A stretch of DNA of 64,000 bases from Acidianus sp. HS-5 (GCF_021655615.1 NZ_AP025245.1:930001-994000); one strand, 5' to 3'; numbered from the stretch's first letter, positions 34,881 through 45,085 are shown. Made by a program: numbers and translations. Notes: generated from the sequence alone by a model not told the origin.

Positions 34881-34894
34881 CGAACACATGTTCG
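34881..34894. promoter_or_regulatory. Short palindrome between the nadB TATA box and start
   Basis: CGAACA-CA-TGTTCG, six-base perfect arms, two bases upstream of the nadB ATG and directly behind the T/A-rich TATA-like stretch (34897-34909, minus strand). Its place over the transcription start is what a repressor site would need, for example for NAD control. It is short, so chance is not excluded. Confidence 0.35.
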
Positions 34895-34965
34895 GAGTAA
34901 TAAAAAAACTTTATTGCCAAAAATTTCACTAAAGAATTTAAAGTAATAACAAAGAAAGTACATTT

Positions 34966-35694
34966 ATGGATCTTACACTACAGTTATTTGACGTTTTAGA
35001 AGATATATGGGGAGATACCTCAGGAATAAAAATGTCATTCGCAGGAAATCAATGGTTCGCAGCAAAGGATGTCTTGGATTTCCTTAAAAGTAAAGGATAT
35101 AAAATATATTTAGAAACAATTCCTCCCGGAATGGTTAGGAAAAGGGCTGAAGGAGAGACTCTTAAAGTCGGTAATTTATACATTTCATTTACTCCAGAGA
35201 TAGTCTCGCTTCCTCCTTCATTACTTAAAGGATTAAAGACTAGGAAAAAAGTTGAATACGCTGAGAACGACATAGCTATAGTTTATAGGGGCGCTGAAGT
35301 AAATAATTGGTGTGCCTTAAAGGGAAGAAGAGTTGCAATACCTAATCCAGGTAACGAAGGAATAGGCCAATTATTTAAGGAGTTATATGAAGAAGAGTGC
35401 GGAGATTACGAAGATTTCATAAACTATGGTGGGGTATACATAACTAAAGTTCACCATAGAGAAATACCGCACATGTTAAAATTGGGAGATATAGATGCAG
35501 GAATTATGTGGAGGACTGAGGCAATATATTGGACATTTAAGTATAGCGTACCTCAACATAATAAAAAAGGAAAATTGGCTTTCGCATTACTAGATAACGC
35601 TTCAGAAAAAGCTGAGGAAGCATTTAACTTACTTACTTCAGCAGAAGTTAAGCAGATTTATGAAAAATATGGATTCAAATGGATAATTAACTAG
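34966..35694 (+). CDS. Solute-binding-fold protein (ModA/WtpA-like) without signal peptide
   Basis: A 242-residue type II periplasmic-binding-fold protein. The pattern IAIVYRGAEVNNWCALKGRR, then VAIPNPGNEGIGQLFKELYEE and IMWRTEAIYW is that of molybdate/tungstate/sulfate-binding proteins. There is no signal peptide or lipobox, so the protein should be cytosolic, perhaps sensing or storing an oxyanion or acting as an enzyme. Convergent with another binding-fold protein (four-base overlap); no ABC permease is adjacent. Confidence 0.75.
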   Translation: MDLTLQLFDVLEDIWGDTSGIKMSFAGNQWFAAKDVLDFLKSKGYKIYLETIPPGMVRKRAEGETLKVGNLYISFTPEIVSLPPSLLKGLKTRKKVEYAENDIAIVYRGAEVNNWCALKGRRVAIPNPGNEGIGQLFKELYEEECGDYEDFINYGGVYITKVHHREIPHMLKLGDIDAGIMWRTEAIYWTFKYSVPQHNKKGKLAFALLDNASEKAEEAFNLLTSAEVKQIYEKYGFKWIIN

Positions 35695-36326
35695 ATGAAT
35701 TTCTTTATCAAGTCTACAAAGTATTTATCATCGTCTAATTTTTCTACTTTTAATAACGAGTTTTTCATTGTATTTATAACAAATTCCTTATCAATCTTTA
35801 ACGTAGAAGAAACTGTGCTGGCAAATCCTTCTGGATCGTTTTTGAACATGTCTATTCCTTCATTATATGCTGAAACGAACTCATCTTCATGAGAAATTAC
35901 GTTAGCTCCACAGTTCCCTGGAATTCCTAAAGACTCCTCAAAAGTTATTCCTTTACCAAAAGCTGAAGCCACTACAGCACTGTCTATTTCCTTGCTTGTT
36001 AACATTTCCATAATCTTTCTCATATCGTCAGCATATGTTATTTCTGCGATTATGCCTTTTTTATCAAGTAATGCCCTAGCTAAAACGTCTGCTGCACTAC
36101 CCTTTCTCCATATTCCTATTCTTTTACCTATGTTAGGATATATTGATAATAACCCTTTTATTGTAACATAGTTTATTTTTAGACCTCGTTTAGCTAATGA
36201 TACTGTAGAATCCAATATTACATCTGCCTTGCCTTCTTTTGAAAAAATTACTTTTATATCTTTATTTTTAGTTGACGCCGCTATTATCGGATAAGATACG
36301 GGTCCAGGTGCTGCAATTACTTGCAT
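35691..36326 (-). CDS. DUF3834-like binding-fold protein
   Basis: A 211-residue protein. N-terminus MQVIAAPGPVSYPIIAAST, strand-helix alternation, VILDSTVSLAKRG, GSAADVLARALLDKKG and SAVVASAFGKGI are typical of solute-binding-protein lobes; in Sulfolobales this matches the DUF3834 group as I recall it. No signal peptide. Convergent with the ModA-like gene at 34966, and divergent from the MFS transporter at 36417. The two binding-fold proteins and the transporter may form a small ligand-handling set; this is inference. Confidence 0.6.
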   Translation of the reverse strand: MQVIAAPGPVSYPIIAASTKNKDIKVIFSKEGKADVILDSTVSLAKRGLKINYVTIKGLLSIYPNIGKRIGIWRKGSAADVLARALLDKKGIIAEITYADDMRKIMEMLTSKEIDSAVVASAFGKGITFEESLGIPGNCGANVISHEDEFVSAYNEGIDMFKNDPEGFASTVSSTLKIDKEFVINTMKNSLLKVEKLDDDKYFVDLIKKFI

Positions 36327-36390
36327 AGATTAATTTGATACCCAATACATATATTTCTTTCTTAGATAAACTTTATAATGAAACATTTAA

Positions 36391-36411
36391 ATAGGTAACA
36401 AAGTTACCTAT
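36391..36411. promoter_or_regulatory. Palindromic operator at the MFS transporter promoter
   Basis: ATAGGTAAC and GTTACCTAT, nine-base perfect arms around AAA. It overlaps the downstream edge of the TATA-like ACATTTAAATAG (36384-36393) and ends six bases before the ATG at 36417. A leaderless start is expected near 36414-36417, so a protein on this site would block initiation. This is the strongest palindrome in the window and is what a transporter repressor, for example a MarR- or TetR-like protein, would use. No regulator gene is next to it. Confidence 0.65.
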
Positions 36412-36416
36412 CTGGT

Positions 36417-37622
<1,206 letters not shown>

Positions 37623-38271
37623 ATCAACGGTTTCTTCCACAGCCTTTCTGTCAAATAATTTACAGAAGTTATGCTGATAAATCTCTTCTGCAGTATCTCT
37701 AAGTATTTCAAGGACATTTTTATCATCAATAGAGTTTATTATTTCTACACCCTCCATGAATTTTTCCCAATTAGACCAAAGGTTGAACCTAGAGACCTTT
37801 TTATCTATAATTTCCTGAATATAATACAAAGGTTTCCAAGCATTAAATGAATGTCCATGATCAATTATATATGCAACCTTTTCCTTAGCTAAAACATGCT
37901 CTTCTTTAAGATCAATATTGAGTATAACTTCCTCAAAAGCTAGAGCAGATTTGATTTTATCTATATTTACAACATTTTCATTAGCTTTATCTGGAAGATG
38001 ATCCATTAATAACCCTAATTTACCATCTTTTTCCGTAATTTCTAGTTCTAAAAGAGGAAAGCCCATAATCTTAGACATTCTTGACGCTGATAATTCAGCA
38101 AAGATCTCTATTGCTATATTAACGTCTTTAAATGACTTTATTGGTTTAAAGAACTTCATCAAACTAAGCAGTGGCAAACGTATTTAAATTAAGCTAATAT
38201 GCGAACGGTAGATAATTATTAATACAATGATGAAAAGCGAACTTTAAATTTCGTGATTATGATTATTTAAC

Positions 38272-39174
38272 ATGCTCAATTTACAATCAATCTGGAAAAA
38301 ACAAGTGGCAAAGTTACTTTCCATAATAGTAGTTTTAGCAATAATCGCAGTATTACTTCACTTTCTGATTGACTTTGCGTCAAAATATGTACCTTCGATT
38401 GTGCCTTATTTAGACTACATATACTTAGCAACGGATGCCGCAATAGTTGGAGTAGGAGGATATTTCATTATCGGTGTCTTGAAGAAAATAATTAACGTAT
38501 ATCTCTTAGGAAAAATGGAAGCTAGCACTGCGAGAACCATCTCATTCTTCATTGATATAGCATTTTATTCAATTTTAATCTTAGTAGTACTTGCAGCACT
38601 AGGAGTAAATCTAACCGGAGCAGCTATAGGTGGTGCAGTTGGAGGTATAGCTATAGGCTTAGCAGCACAAACTGTTCTTTCCAACGTATTATCCGGAGCG
38701 TTAGTAACAGGAAGTAAAACTTTGAAGGCAGGTGATCCAGTACTATTAATCTCGTGGATTTGGGGATCCCCTATTGTAGGAGAGGCAACTAAGGTTGGCG
38801 TATTATTTACGGAGGTCAAAACTACTAATGGAAATATTGTCAAAATTCCCAATTCTGCGTTTCTTGGCAATACAGTATTCACAAAGCTTGAAAGAGAAAA
38901 TTCTCTGGTGTATCCTTTACAAATTACTGTTAATGCTGATGTACCTGCAGATAAGGTAATGGAAAAAGCAAAAAATTACATTAAAGATGAGCTAAATAAA
39001 CAGAAAATTCCTTATCCAGAGATTTATTTTGCCACAAAATCAGGTGGGACTAACGTCTTTACTGTAATACTGCATTTTGATAACTTAAACCTGTTAAACT
39101 CGTTATTGAATATTATCAACAGCGCTTTCGATAAGGCGTATTGGGATACCAAAAATGAATCAAGCAAAGCTTAA
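38272..39174 (+). CDS. mscS: Mechanosensitive ion channel (MscS family)
   Basis: A 300-residue membrane protein. Three N-terminal spans (~15-35, ~45-68, ~90-125), of which the last contains the Gly/Ala-rich pore helix (GGAVGGIAIGLAAQTVLSNVL), then the MscS beta domain (KAGDPVLLI...VGEATKVGVLFTEVKTTNG, then KIPNSAFLG) and the alpha/beta C-terminal domain. It opens under membrane tension to release solutes. TATA-like ACTTTAAATTT near 38247 makes it leaderless. Confidence 0.92.
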   Translation: MLNLQSIWKKQVAKLLSIIVVLAIIAVLLHFLIDFASKYVPSIVPYLDYIYLATDAAIVGVGGYFIIGVLKKIINVYLLGKMEASTARTISFFIDIAFYSILILVVLAALGVNLTGAAIGGAVGGIAIGLAAQTVLSNVLSGALVTGSKTLKAGDPVLLISWIWGSPIVGEATKVGVLFTEVKTTNGNIVKIPNSAFLGNTVFTKLERENSLVYPLQITVNADVPADKVMEKAKNYIKDELNKQKIPYPEIYFATKSGGTNVFTVILHFDNLNLLNSLLNIINSAFDKAYWDTKNESSKA

Positions 39175-39570
39175 CATTGGCAAAACTTGAATTTTATCTT
39201 TAAGACTGAGGTATATTGGACAATTTTGCTTAACTTTTTCCACAAGTTCATTAAGTTCATCCTTCTCACAATCACCATAAAGCTCAATTTTAATACTTTT
39301 TATTACATATTTACCTTGTAATAAAAGGGTATCGTCAAGGTAATAGGTGCTCTTTACTCTGCACGTTTTAATCTGAATCCCATCTTTTTTGGCTATGTGT
39401 TGAAACATTGTAATTATACAGTGGGGAATAGATAAAAGGAACGCGTATAGTGGACCTTCTTTATATAACTCGTTTATTGTGGATTTCTTACCATAAATTT
39501 CAACTTGAGGATTTTCGGAGTTACCATATAAATTAATGATAAATTCCATATAATCAGAACTTTCAATCAA
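39160..39570 (-). CDS. OsmC/Ohr-like protein
   Basis: A 136-residue protein. It follows the OsmC plan: GPLYAFLLSIPHCIITMFQHIAKKDG holds the first conserved Cys in the long helix, and VKQNCPIYLSLKDKI the second near the C-terminus. Family members reduce organic hydroperoxides with this Cys pair. The usual Arg that helps catalysis cannot be placed with certainty. The 3' end overlaps the mscS end by 15 bases. Confidence 0.7.
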   Translation of the reverse strand: MIESSDYMEFIINLYGNSENPQVEIYGKKSTINELYKEGPLYAFLLSIPHCIITMFQHIAKKDGIQIKTCRVKSTYYLDDTLLLQGKYVIKSIKIELYGDCEKDELNELVEKVKQNCPIYLSLKDKIQVLPMLSFA

Positions 39571-39727
39571 AAATAAAAAATTATCTCATTTTTAAACTTT
39601 AACAATTCACAGTTATCAGCATTTTAACAAAATACATCGTGCTCACTTTATATATTTAAACTAATTATATCTTTAAGCTATCTATAGTCTGACTAACTTT
39701 AAATATTTAGATATATCTTTTTATCAT

Positions 39728-41617
39728 ATGAAGTACGTTACGTCTATACTAATCATAGCCTTACTATTAGCTTCATATATTCCACTAATCGGAAATTCTA
39801 CTACAGCTTTCTACAATATTTCAGGGTATGTTAAAGTAAACGGACTAGTAGCGCCAGGGCAAACAGAAGTGCCTATTACTTTTACACTTATTAACACAGG
39901 AGAAACTCTTTATAATGTAAACATTACGCCGCTTTCTTCATATCCCTTCGAGGTATATTCAGGTTATTACAATTCAACAGACGTAATCTCTATACCAGAA
40001 TTACAAACAGGTCAGAAAGTAAATGTTACATTTATTTATAACGTAGTCCCTTCAGCTAAAGACGGAATATATAAGATCCCTCTGAAAATTAGTTCTACAG
40101 AATTAAATAAAACGGTATATTTTACTCTACCAATTTTAGGTTATGTTCAAATTTCAGCACAGAGTGTATGGGGTAGTCTTTCGTCACCTATGATAGTCAC
40201 TGCTGGAGAAAATGATGTACCACTTACAATTGTTTTAATTAATCAAGGAAATGTTATGGCCAGTAATGTTAGCCTATGTCTTTCCTCATCATATCCAGTA
40301 ATTTTCTTGGAAAAGAATATTAAAATAGGTTATTTACCGGTAGGAGAAGAAGTTCCAATAACTGTTTATGCATCAATATCCAATAATATTACTACAGGAG
40401 TATTTTACGTTCCTATAAGAGTAAATTACTTCTGTTCATCTTACTGTACAGTTAGCTTACCAATAACGATAAATGGATATGAGAACTTCTCAATATCCAC
40501 AGTTTGGGGTACGACGTCATCTCCCATAACTGCTTCGCCAGGAAGCACACAACTACCATTAACTTTCATAGTGAGAAATCTAGGAGATATAACTGCAACA
40601 AACGTAAGTATACAACTACTTACCTCATATCCATTAAATCTATCTCAAAAAACTGTTGACATAGGAATAGTACCGGCTGGTGAGTATAACTTAAACGATA
40701 TAACAGCCAGCATATACCCAAACGCAACGCCTGGAATTTATTATATTAAAGCCTCTGTACACTATTTTGATACGTCTAGTATAGAATATATTCCAGTTTT
40801 AATCTCATCTCCTCAACTTTCATTAAATGCGATCACTATTCCACCCCAAATATTTCCAGGATATTTTGACGTAAGAGTTGAAGCAATAATTCTTAACCAT
40901 GGTAGTGGAATTGCACAAAATGCGTTCATATACTTAAAATCTCCGTTTAAAGTAGTCTCTGAGAATAACATAAGTCTAGGTGCAATTCCTTCTGGAGTAC
41001 CGATAAATGCTACATTCCTAATTAATGTTCCCAATTCTACTAAACCTGGAAATTACAATCTTACATTCGTAATAAAATATGATGGAGGAGAATTAGAAAA
41101 AACTGTTAATATCACAGTATATGATAAGGCTGACATAGTAATTGAAAAGGTAATTTATCCTACTATAAATCCTGGTAGCTCAAAAGTGCCGATAACAATT
41201 ATTTTAAAGAACATTGGTAATGCTACCGCTTGCAACGTTAAAGTAATCTTAGGATCGTCAAACGTAATAACTCCTCATGTAAGTACGTCTAATCCACTAG
41301 AAGCATTAACTGCGTCTGAACAAGAGATAGGCAATCTGAAACCAGATCAAGAGGTTAATGTAACTTATGTTGTAGATATAAGTAGTGGGGCTTCGCCTGG
41401 GTATTATCCATTTTCTGTAATCCTAGTCTGGAACCAGACTGGATCATTATATCCTTTAGCACAGACTGATGAAAGTACAGTCCATGTATGCCCGACATTG
41501 TTAAGCCAAATAACTAGCTATGCTATAGTGTCAATTCCAGTAATTTACATTATTATAGTTGCAATAATAATTATAATTATCATAGCAATAGCCGCTGCCA
41601 GAAGAGGTAAGAAATAA
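39728..41617 (+). CDS. Surface protein with repeated NEW3/S-layer-like domains and C-terminal anchor
   Basis: A 629-residue secreted protein. Signal peptide ~1-24 (ILIIALLLASYIPLIGNST), then four to five Ig-like domains of ~110 residues, each starting with a pattern like VWG...SSPI.....LPLTFI..N.GD..A.NVS, and a C-terminal membrane helix (~603-624) followed by RRGKK. Many N-x-S/T sites fit a glycosylated envelope protein. It could bind polymers, other surface proteins or the S-layer. It leads a group with a mini membrane protein, a membrane-spanning regulator and a secreted Cys protein. Confidence 0.85.
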   Translation: MKYVTSILIIALLLASYIPLIGNSTTAFYNISGYVKVNGLVAPGQTEVPITFTLINTGETLYNVNITPLSSYPFEVYSGYYNSTDVISIPELQTGQKVNVTFIYNVVPSAKDGIYKIPLKISSTELNKTVYFTLPILGYVQISAQSVWGSLSSPMIVTAGENDVPLTIVLINQGNVMASNVSLCLSSSYPVIFLEKNIKIGYLPVGEEVPITVYASISNNITTGVFYVPIRVNYFCSSYCTVSLPITINGYENFSISTVWGTTSSPITASPGSTQLPLTFIVRNLGDITATNVSIQLLTSYPLNLSQKTVDIGIVPAGEYNLNDITASIYPNATPGIYYIKASVHYFDTSSIEYIPVLISSPQLSLNAITIPPQIFPGYFDVRVEAIILNHGSGIAQNAFIYLKSPFKVVSENNISLGAIPSGVPINATFLINVPNSTKPGNYNLTFVIKYDGGELEKTVNITVYDKADIVIEKVIYPTINPGSSKVPITIILKNIGNATACNVKVILGSSNVITPHVSTSNPLEALTASEQEIGNLKPDQEVNVTYVVDISSGASPGYYPFSVILVWNQTGSLYPLAQTDESTVHVCPTLLSQITSYAIVSIPVIYIIIVAIIIIIIIAIAAARRGKK

Positions 41618-41641
41618 ATATTCACCACGCCATTTTTTGTT

Positions 41642-41782
41642 ATGGTTCCAAATATAATTGTAGCTTTTTTAGGTTACATAAGAGGGCTTTATTCTGAGCT
41701 TTCCATATCATTGGTGTTCCTACTTGTAATTTTGATTATATTCGTTTCTATTTTATTAATATTATTATCTCTAGTAAAGTGA
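41642..41782 (+). CDS. 46-residue single-span membrane mini-protein
   Basis: A short frame: MVPNIIVAFLGYIRGLYSEL, then a 22-residue hydrophobic helix (SISLVFLLVILIIFVSILLI) and LSLVK. It lies 24 bases after the surface-protein gene and seven bases before the membrane-spanning regulator, in the same direction. The spacing and the clean membrane helix suggest a real gene of the envelope group. No function can be read. Confidence 0.5.
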   Translation: MVPNIIVAFLGYIRGLYSELSISLVFLLVILIIFVSILLILLSLVK

Positions 41783-41789
41783 AATTAGA

Positions 41790-42560
41790 ATGAAAATTCT
41801 TTTACTGTTATTGCTTTTTATAACATTTCCTTCAATTGTATACTCATCGACATTAATTTTCAAATATCCGCAATATATAACTATAATAGATAATACTTCC
41901 AAGATCTTATACCTACCACAAGGCGCAGCTAACTTAGTAAGTAATGTAAGCTATGTTTATAATGGAAGTGATAAGATAATTTTGAGTAGCTTACCTGCTA
42001 ACGTATCTTTTATATACCATCATGTTATAACTAGTGTTTCAGAACCTTTAGGTAAAAGGATAGTTATAGGTATAATGAGTGTTTCAGAACCTTTCAAATC
42101 AAGGATAATTATGGAATTGCCATACTGCAGTAACATATCTTACATTAATCATCCTTGCTCATTACTATCATATAATAAATCTGATGGAAAGACATTTATC
42201 ACATTCTACACTAATTGTATTACTATAGTATATTGTGTAAGAATAGATAGTATTTTTAATAATCCATTTCTTTACATAGGTATATTAAGTACTGCAGGAG
42301 TTATTACGATAATATATAAAATTATGAAAGGAAGAAGTAACAAAGTAGAAGTGCAGACTCAAGATATTGATGAAAGAGATAAGAAGATAATTGAGGCAAT
42401 AAAAGTTGGTGCTAATAACTTGACAAAAATAGCAGAGATGAGCTCTTTGCCAAGAACTACAGTATATAGAAGAGTCAAAAAGCTAGTTAAACTTGGGATA
42501 ATAAATGAGATAAGAGAAAATGGAAAAGTTAGGTATGAAATAAAAGGTGAAAAAAAATGA
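41790..42560 (+). CDS. Membrane-spanning winged-helix transcription regulator
   Basis: A 256-residue one-component sensor. Signal peptide ~1-19 (ILLLLLLFITFPSIVYSS), outer domain ~20-160 with several N-glycosylation sites and Cys in PYCSNI, HPCSLL, TNCITIVYC, membrane helix ~163-180 (YIGILSTAGVITIIY), then a cytoplasmic winged helix (IIEAIKVGANNLTKIAEMSS, then RTTVYRRVKKLVKLGIINE). A ligand or contact outside could thus control DNA binding directly. An exact 17-base repeat (42033-42049 and 42078-42094) duplicates 15 codons in the outer domain. Overlaps the next gene by four bases. Confidence 0.8.
   Translation: MKILLLLLLFITFPSIVYSSTLIFKYPQYITIIDNTSKILYLPQGAANLVSNVSYVYNGSDKIILSSLPANVSFIYHHVITSVSEPLGKRIVIGIMSVSEPFKSRIIMELPYCSNISYINHPCSLLSYNKSDGKTFITFYTNCITIVYCVRIDSIFNNPFLYIGILSTAGVITIIYKIMKGRSNKVEVQTQDIDERDKKIIEAIKVGANNLTKIAEMSSLPRTTVYRRVKKLVKLGIINEIRENGKVRYEIKGEKK
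42033..42094 (+). repeat. Internal 45-base-period duplication in the regulator gene
   Basis: The 17-base string AGTGTTTCAGAACCTTT occurs at 42033 and again at 42078, exactly 45 bases apart. The encoded units are SVSEPLGKRIVIG and SVSEPFKSRIIME, so this is a 15-codon tandem duplication in the outer domain. Confidence 0.8.
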
Positions 42561-42991
42561 AAAAGACAAGTAAAATAATGGTAGTTCTCCTTATCATATT
42601 TCTTGCCTTATCTGTATATTCAATAGATAAAGTCATTAGCTCAATTACAATCCCATATTATATTCATAAACCCTCATATTATTCATTTATGCTCAATGGA
42701 ACAGAATACATCTATATAACACTACCTCATTTCAGGCATTATACTGACGTTAAATTGGAGTTTAATAACTCTGTGATAACATGTGCATACGCAATTGTTA
42801 CGTTTTATCCTGTAGGTATAAATATTATAAAAAATGCAAGTAATACCGTGACATTGTGCGGTAAAAATCCTATAACGCATATACATCTTCATCCAGGATT
42901 ATATAAGGTGGTGTATATCATAGGCGGTTGCTCTTCAAAGCCTATACCTAAGAGTTGCATTTCAAAGTATGTGAGTATAAAAATTTGTTAA
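42557..42991 (+). CDS. Secreted or membrane-anchored Cys-rich protein
   Basis: A 144-residue protein with an N-terminal membrane segment (~7-24, IMVVLLIIFLALSVYSID) that could be a signal or an anchor. The outer part has N-glycosylation sites and six Cys (VITCAY, TLCGK, GGCSS, KSCIS, KIC), and a His-rich stretch HIHLHPG (~108-114) that could bind a metal. No family is recognised. ATGA overlap with the regulator gene makes it a likely partner or ligand-binding companion of that sensor. Confidence 0.65.
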   Translation: MKKTSKIMVVLLIIFLALSVYSIDKVISSITIPYYIHKPSYYSFMLNGTEYIYITLPHFRHYTDVKLEFNNSVITCAYAIVTFYPVGINIIKNASNTVTLCGKNPITHIHLHPGLYKVVYIIGGCSSKPIPKSCISKYVSIKIC

Positions 42992-43413
42992 TAACTTATT
43001 GCTATTTCACAATTATTTATAAATTTCGCAACGTTATTTTCGTATTCTTTCAAATCATCCATATCAATTAATTCCATTATATATCCATCATAATGTAACT
43101 TTAATGATAAGTCCCAAAATTCGTCTATCCAATCACCTAAAATGTCTGAAAGCATGGGAATTGAGTCTTTTAATTCCTTCTGTATACCAAAGTAGTCTTT
43201 TAAAGCCTTAAAACCCTCAGTTATACTTTTATGCAGAAGCTCGCTGATTATAACTGGAGAATCGATCTCCTTAGCTTGAGACAAATAGAATTTAGCGTTA
43301 TCAATCCTAAGTTTTATTAAGTCATTTTTATCAACTTTACCTTGTAACGCATCTGTTGTTTCACTTGGAAGAAGATTTTTACCTATTTCGGAAATTGCTT
43401 CTACGACTTTCAC
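42988..43413 (-). CDS. PaREP1-family HEPN-like protein
   Basis: A 141-residue helical protein. The pattern RIDNAKFYLSQAKEIDSPV, then LLHKSITEGFKALKDYFGI and LKLHYDGYIMELID follows the PaREP1 family of crenarchaea, which is related to HEPN domains and expanded by repeats in Pyrobaculum. No RNase motif is evident. It is convergent with the Cys-rich protein gene (four-base overlap) and 13 bases downstream of the APC permease gene. Confidence 0.7.
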   Translation of the reverse strand: MKVVEAISEIGKNLLPSETTDALQGKVDKNDLIKLRIDNAKFYLSQAKEIDSPVIISELLHKSITEGFKALKDYFGIQKELKDSIPMLSDILGDWIDEFWDLSLKLHYDGYIMELIDMDDLKEYENNVAKFINNCEIAISY

Positions 43414-43426
43414 GCTTATAATATTC

Positions 43427-45001
43427 TCAACTTTTCCTATATAAGATAGGCTTTAGAATATTACTTAGTATTCCAAGAATTATCCCAGATATTAATGAAA
43501 TTATTCCTATAATCGTATCTGGATACTCATAGGGAATTAAATTAGAATACAGCCCATAAGCCATTAGTACCGTAGAGGATATTGCCAATAAAGTACTGGA
43601 TAAGTTTAGTCTATAAAACTTTCTGACGAACAGAGGATAAACTGCCGAAACTATTGCATGGGAAGAGAACAAAGTAACTAAAGATGCTTCGGTAGTATAT
43701 TGATAAATTAAGCAATATTGTCCTGTAATTGATGCTATTAAATTAAACGTAAGGAAGAATAACGCTACAATTATAATTGAGGTAATCATTTTCCTCGAAG
43801 TCAGCGAATAAGTTAATCTTGACAACGCAACGTAAGCAGCTATAGCAGATCCAAGTAAACTATTCACTGTAAATATAAAGAAAATAGTGGAAAAAGCGCT
43901 TCCTAGATATTCTTGAGACATGTAAAAACCAGGATATTGTGTAATTGATAATAAGTTAGATATTCCGCTATTACTGAAACCTGCAGCTGCAGTTTCAAAA
44001 TACGATGCGAATATAACCACTATTGAAGATATTGAGAAAGCCATTAAATAAGAGGAGCCTACAGTTTTCCCTCTACCTTTAGCTTCATATCCTAAGAAGA
44101 ACGAGGCACCACCTCCAGCTAAAGTAAAAGCTACCGCTAAAGCACCGGACCAGAAATCGTATTGAGGAACATTATATTCTGGAAGCTTAACTCCTGTTAT
44201 AGAAATAACTTTTATACCAAGTATTGTTATTAAAATTATTTCAATACTGGAAGTAATAAGAGCATAAAATAATGGAGGCTTAATTCCTGAGATTAAAAGC
44301 GTCGTAAGAATTATGGGAATTGCTATTTCTATTATTGCCAGCTCAATGCTAGAAATTCCCAAAATAGAGGGTAATACTATACCAGTCAAATATGTTGTTA
44401 CTGAAGGTAAATAAATCGCATAACTTATCCAATAAAGCCATCCTGCTACCTTTCCCACAGTCTCAGTTGAAGCTGTTTTGGCAAAGTCATAAATTCCCCC
44501 AGTAGTTGCTACTATCTTAGAGTAATTATAACCTAATACCACCCAAAGTAAGTAAATTAATACTCCTAAAATTGATGCATAGAACGTTGAAGCTAAGGAT
44601 GATTGAAACGCAAAAGTTAAGTAAGCTGAAACTGAACCTAATGGAGCTATAGAACTTAAGGATTGAGCTACTACTAAGTATTTCGGTATCGACTCCTTTT
44701 TAGGTTCGAGTCTTTTATCTATGTTCACAATGCATAAGAGATTGTACGTAGGCTTTAAAATTAATTTGTGTATTTTCTTCAGGAATTTCCAGGCTAGAAC
44801 AGCTATTATTATCAAGGACGCAGTAATTATTGCTAGAGGTATAACATCAAAATAAATTAGTATTAAGCCCATATAATATGCCGCATATATTGCATAAAAT
44901 ATTAGTGTATCTGCAAAACTCGGCTTTTTAATCATGTAATAAGTTATGAATGCTGTAGTTATTATGAACCCTCCTATTAAAGCTGGTATCAGAATATCCA
45001 T
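43427..45001 (-). CDS. APC-superfamily amino acid permease
   Basis: A 524-residue transporter with about fourteen spans. The unwound helix-1 region reads SLSSIAPLGSVSAYLTFAF (~112-130) after a 100-residue N-terminal extension with three spans, and a helix-6-like segment is FWSGALAVAFTLAGGGASFFLGYEAKG. This fits amino acid/polyamine permeases; the extra N-terminal membrane part is unusual. The substrate is unknown. Divergent from the small membrane protein at 45086. Confidence 0.82.
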   Translation of the reverse strand: MDILIPALIGGFIITTAFITYYMIKKPSFADTLIFYAIYAAYYMGLILIYFDVIPLAIITASLIIIAVLAWKFLKKIHKLILKPTYNLLCIVNIDKRLEPKKESIPKYLVVAQSLSSIAPLGSVSAYLTFAFQSSLASTFYASILGVLIYLLWVVLGYNYSKIVATTGGIYDFAKTASTETVGKVAGWLYWISYAIYLPSVTTYLTGIVLPSILGISSIELAIIEIAIPIILTTLLISGIKPPLFYALITSSIEIILITILGIKVISITGVKLPEYNVPQYDFWSGALAVAFTLAGGGASFFLGYEAKGRGKTVGSSYLMAFSISSIVVIFASYFETAAAGFSNSGISNLLSITQYPGFYMSQEYLGSAFSTIFFIFTVNSLLGSAIAAYVALSRLTYSLTSRKMITSIIIVALFFLTFNLIASITGQYCLIYQYTTEASLVTLFSSHAIVSAVYPLFVRKFYRLNLSSTLLAISSTVLMAYGLYSNLIPYEYPDTIIGIISLISGIILGILSNILKPILYRKS

Positions 45002-45085
45002 AAGTCATGAATTGATAATTTAATTAAAAAAGTTTTTACTTTTTGAGAATGTAAGTTTTAATAAAGCTTAAAGTAAGATAGCATA

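Noticed and set aside
34880..34963. 28-codon extension of NadB (MYFLCYYFKFF...)
   Set aside because: It reads through promoter-like AT-rich DNA and the palindrome; the FAD motif follows directly after the ATG at 34879, as in other NadB proteins.
38227..38233. ATGATGA as C box of an sRNA before mscS
   Set aside because: No CTGA at a suitable distance; the stretch is the AT-rich promoter region of the channel gene.
39160..39174. Overlaps of convergent gene ends (for example 9396-9442, 17295-17332, 30612-30638, 37569-37622) as evidence of wrong calls
   Set aside because: Both partners in each case have family motifs close to their ends; 3' overlaps of this size are common in this compact genome.
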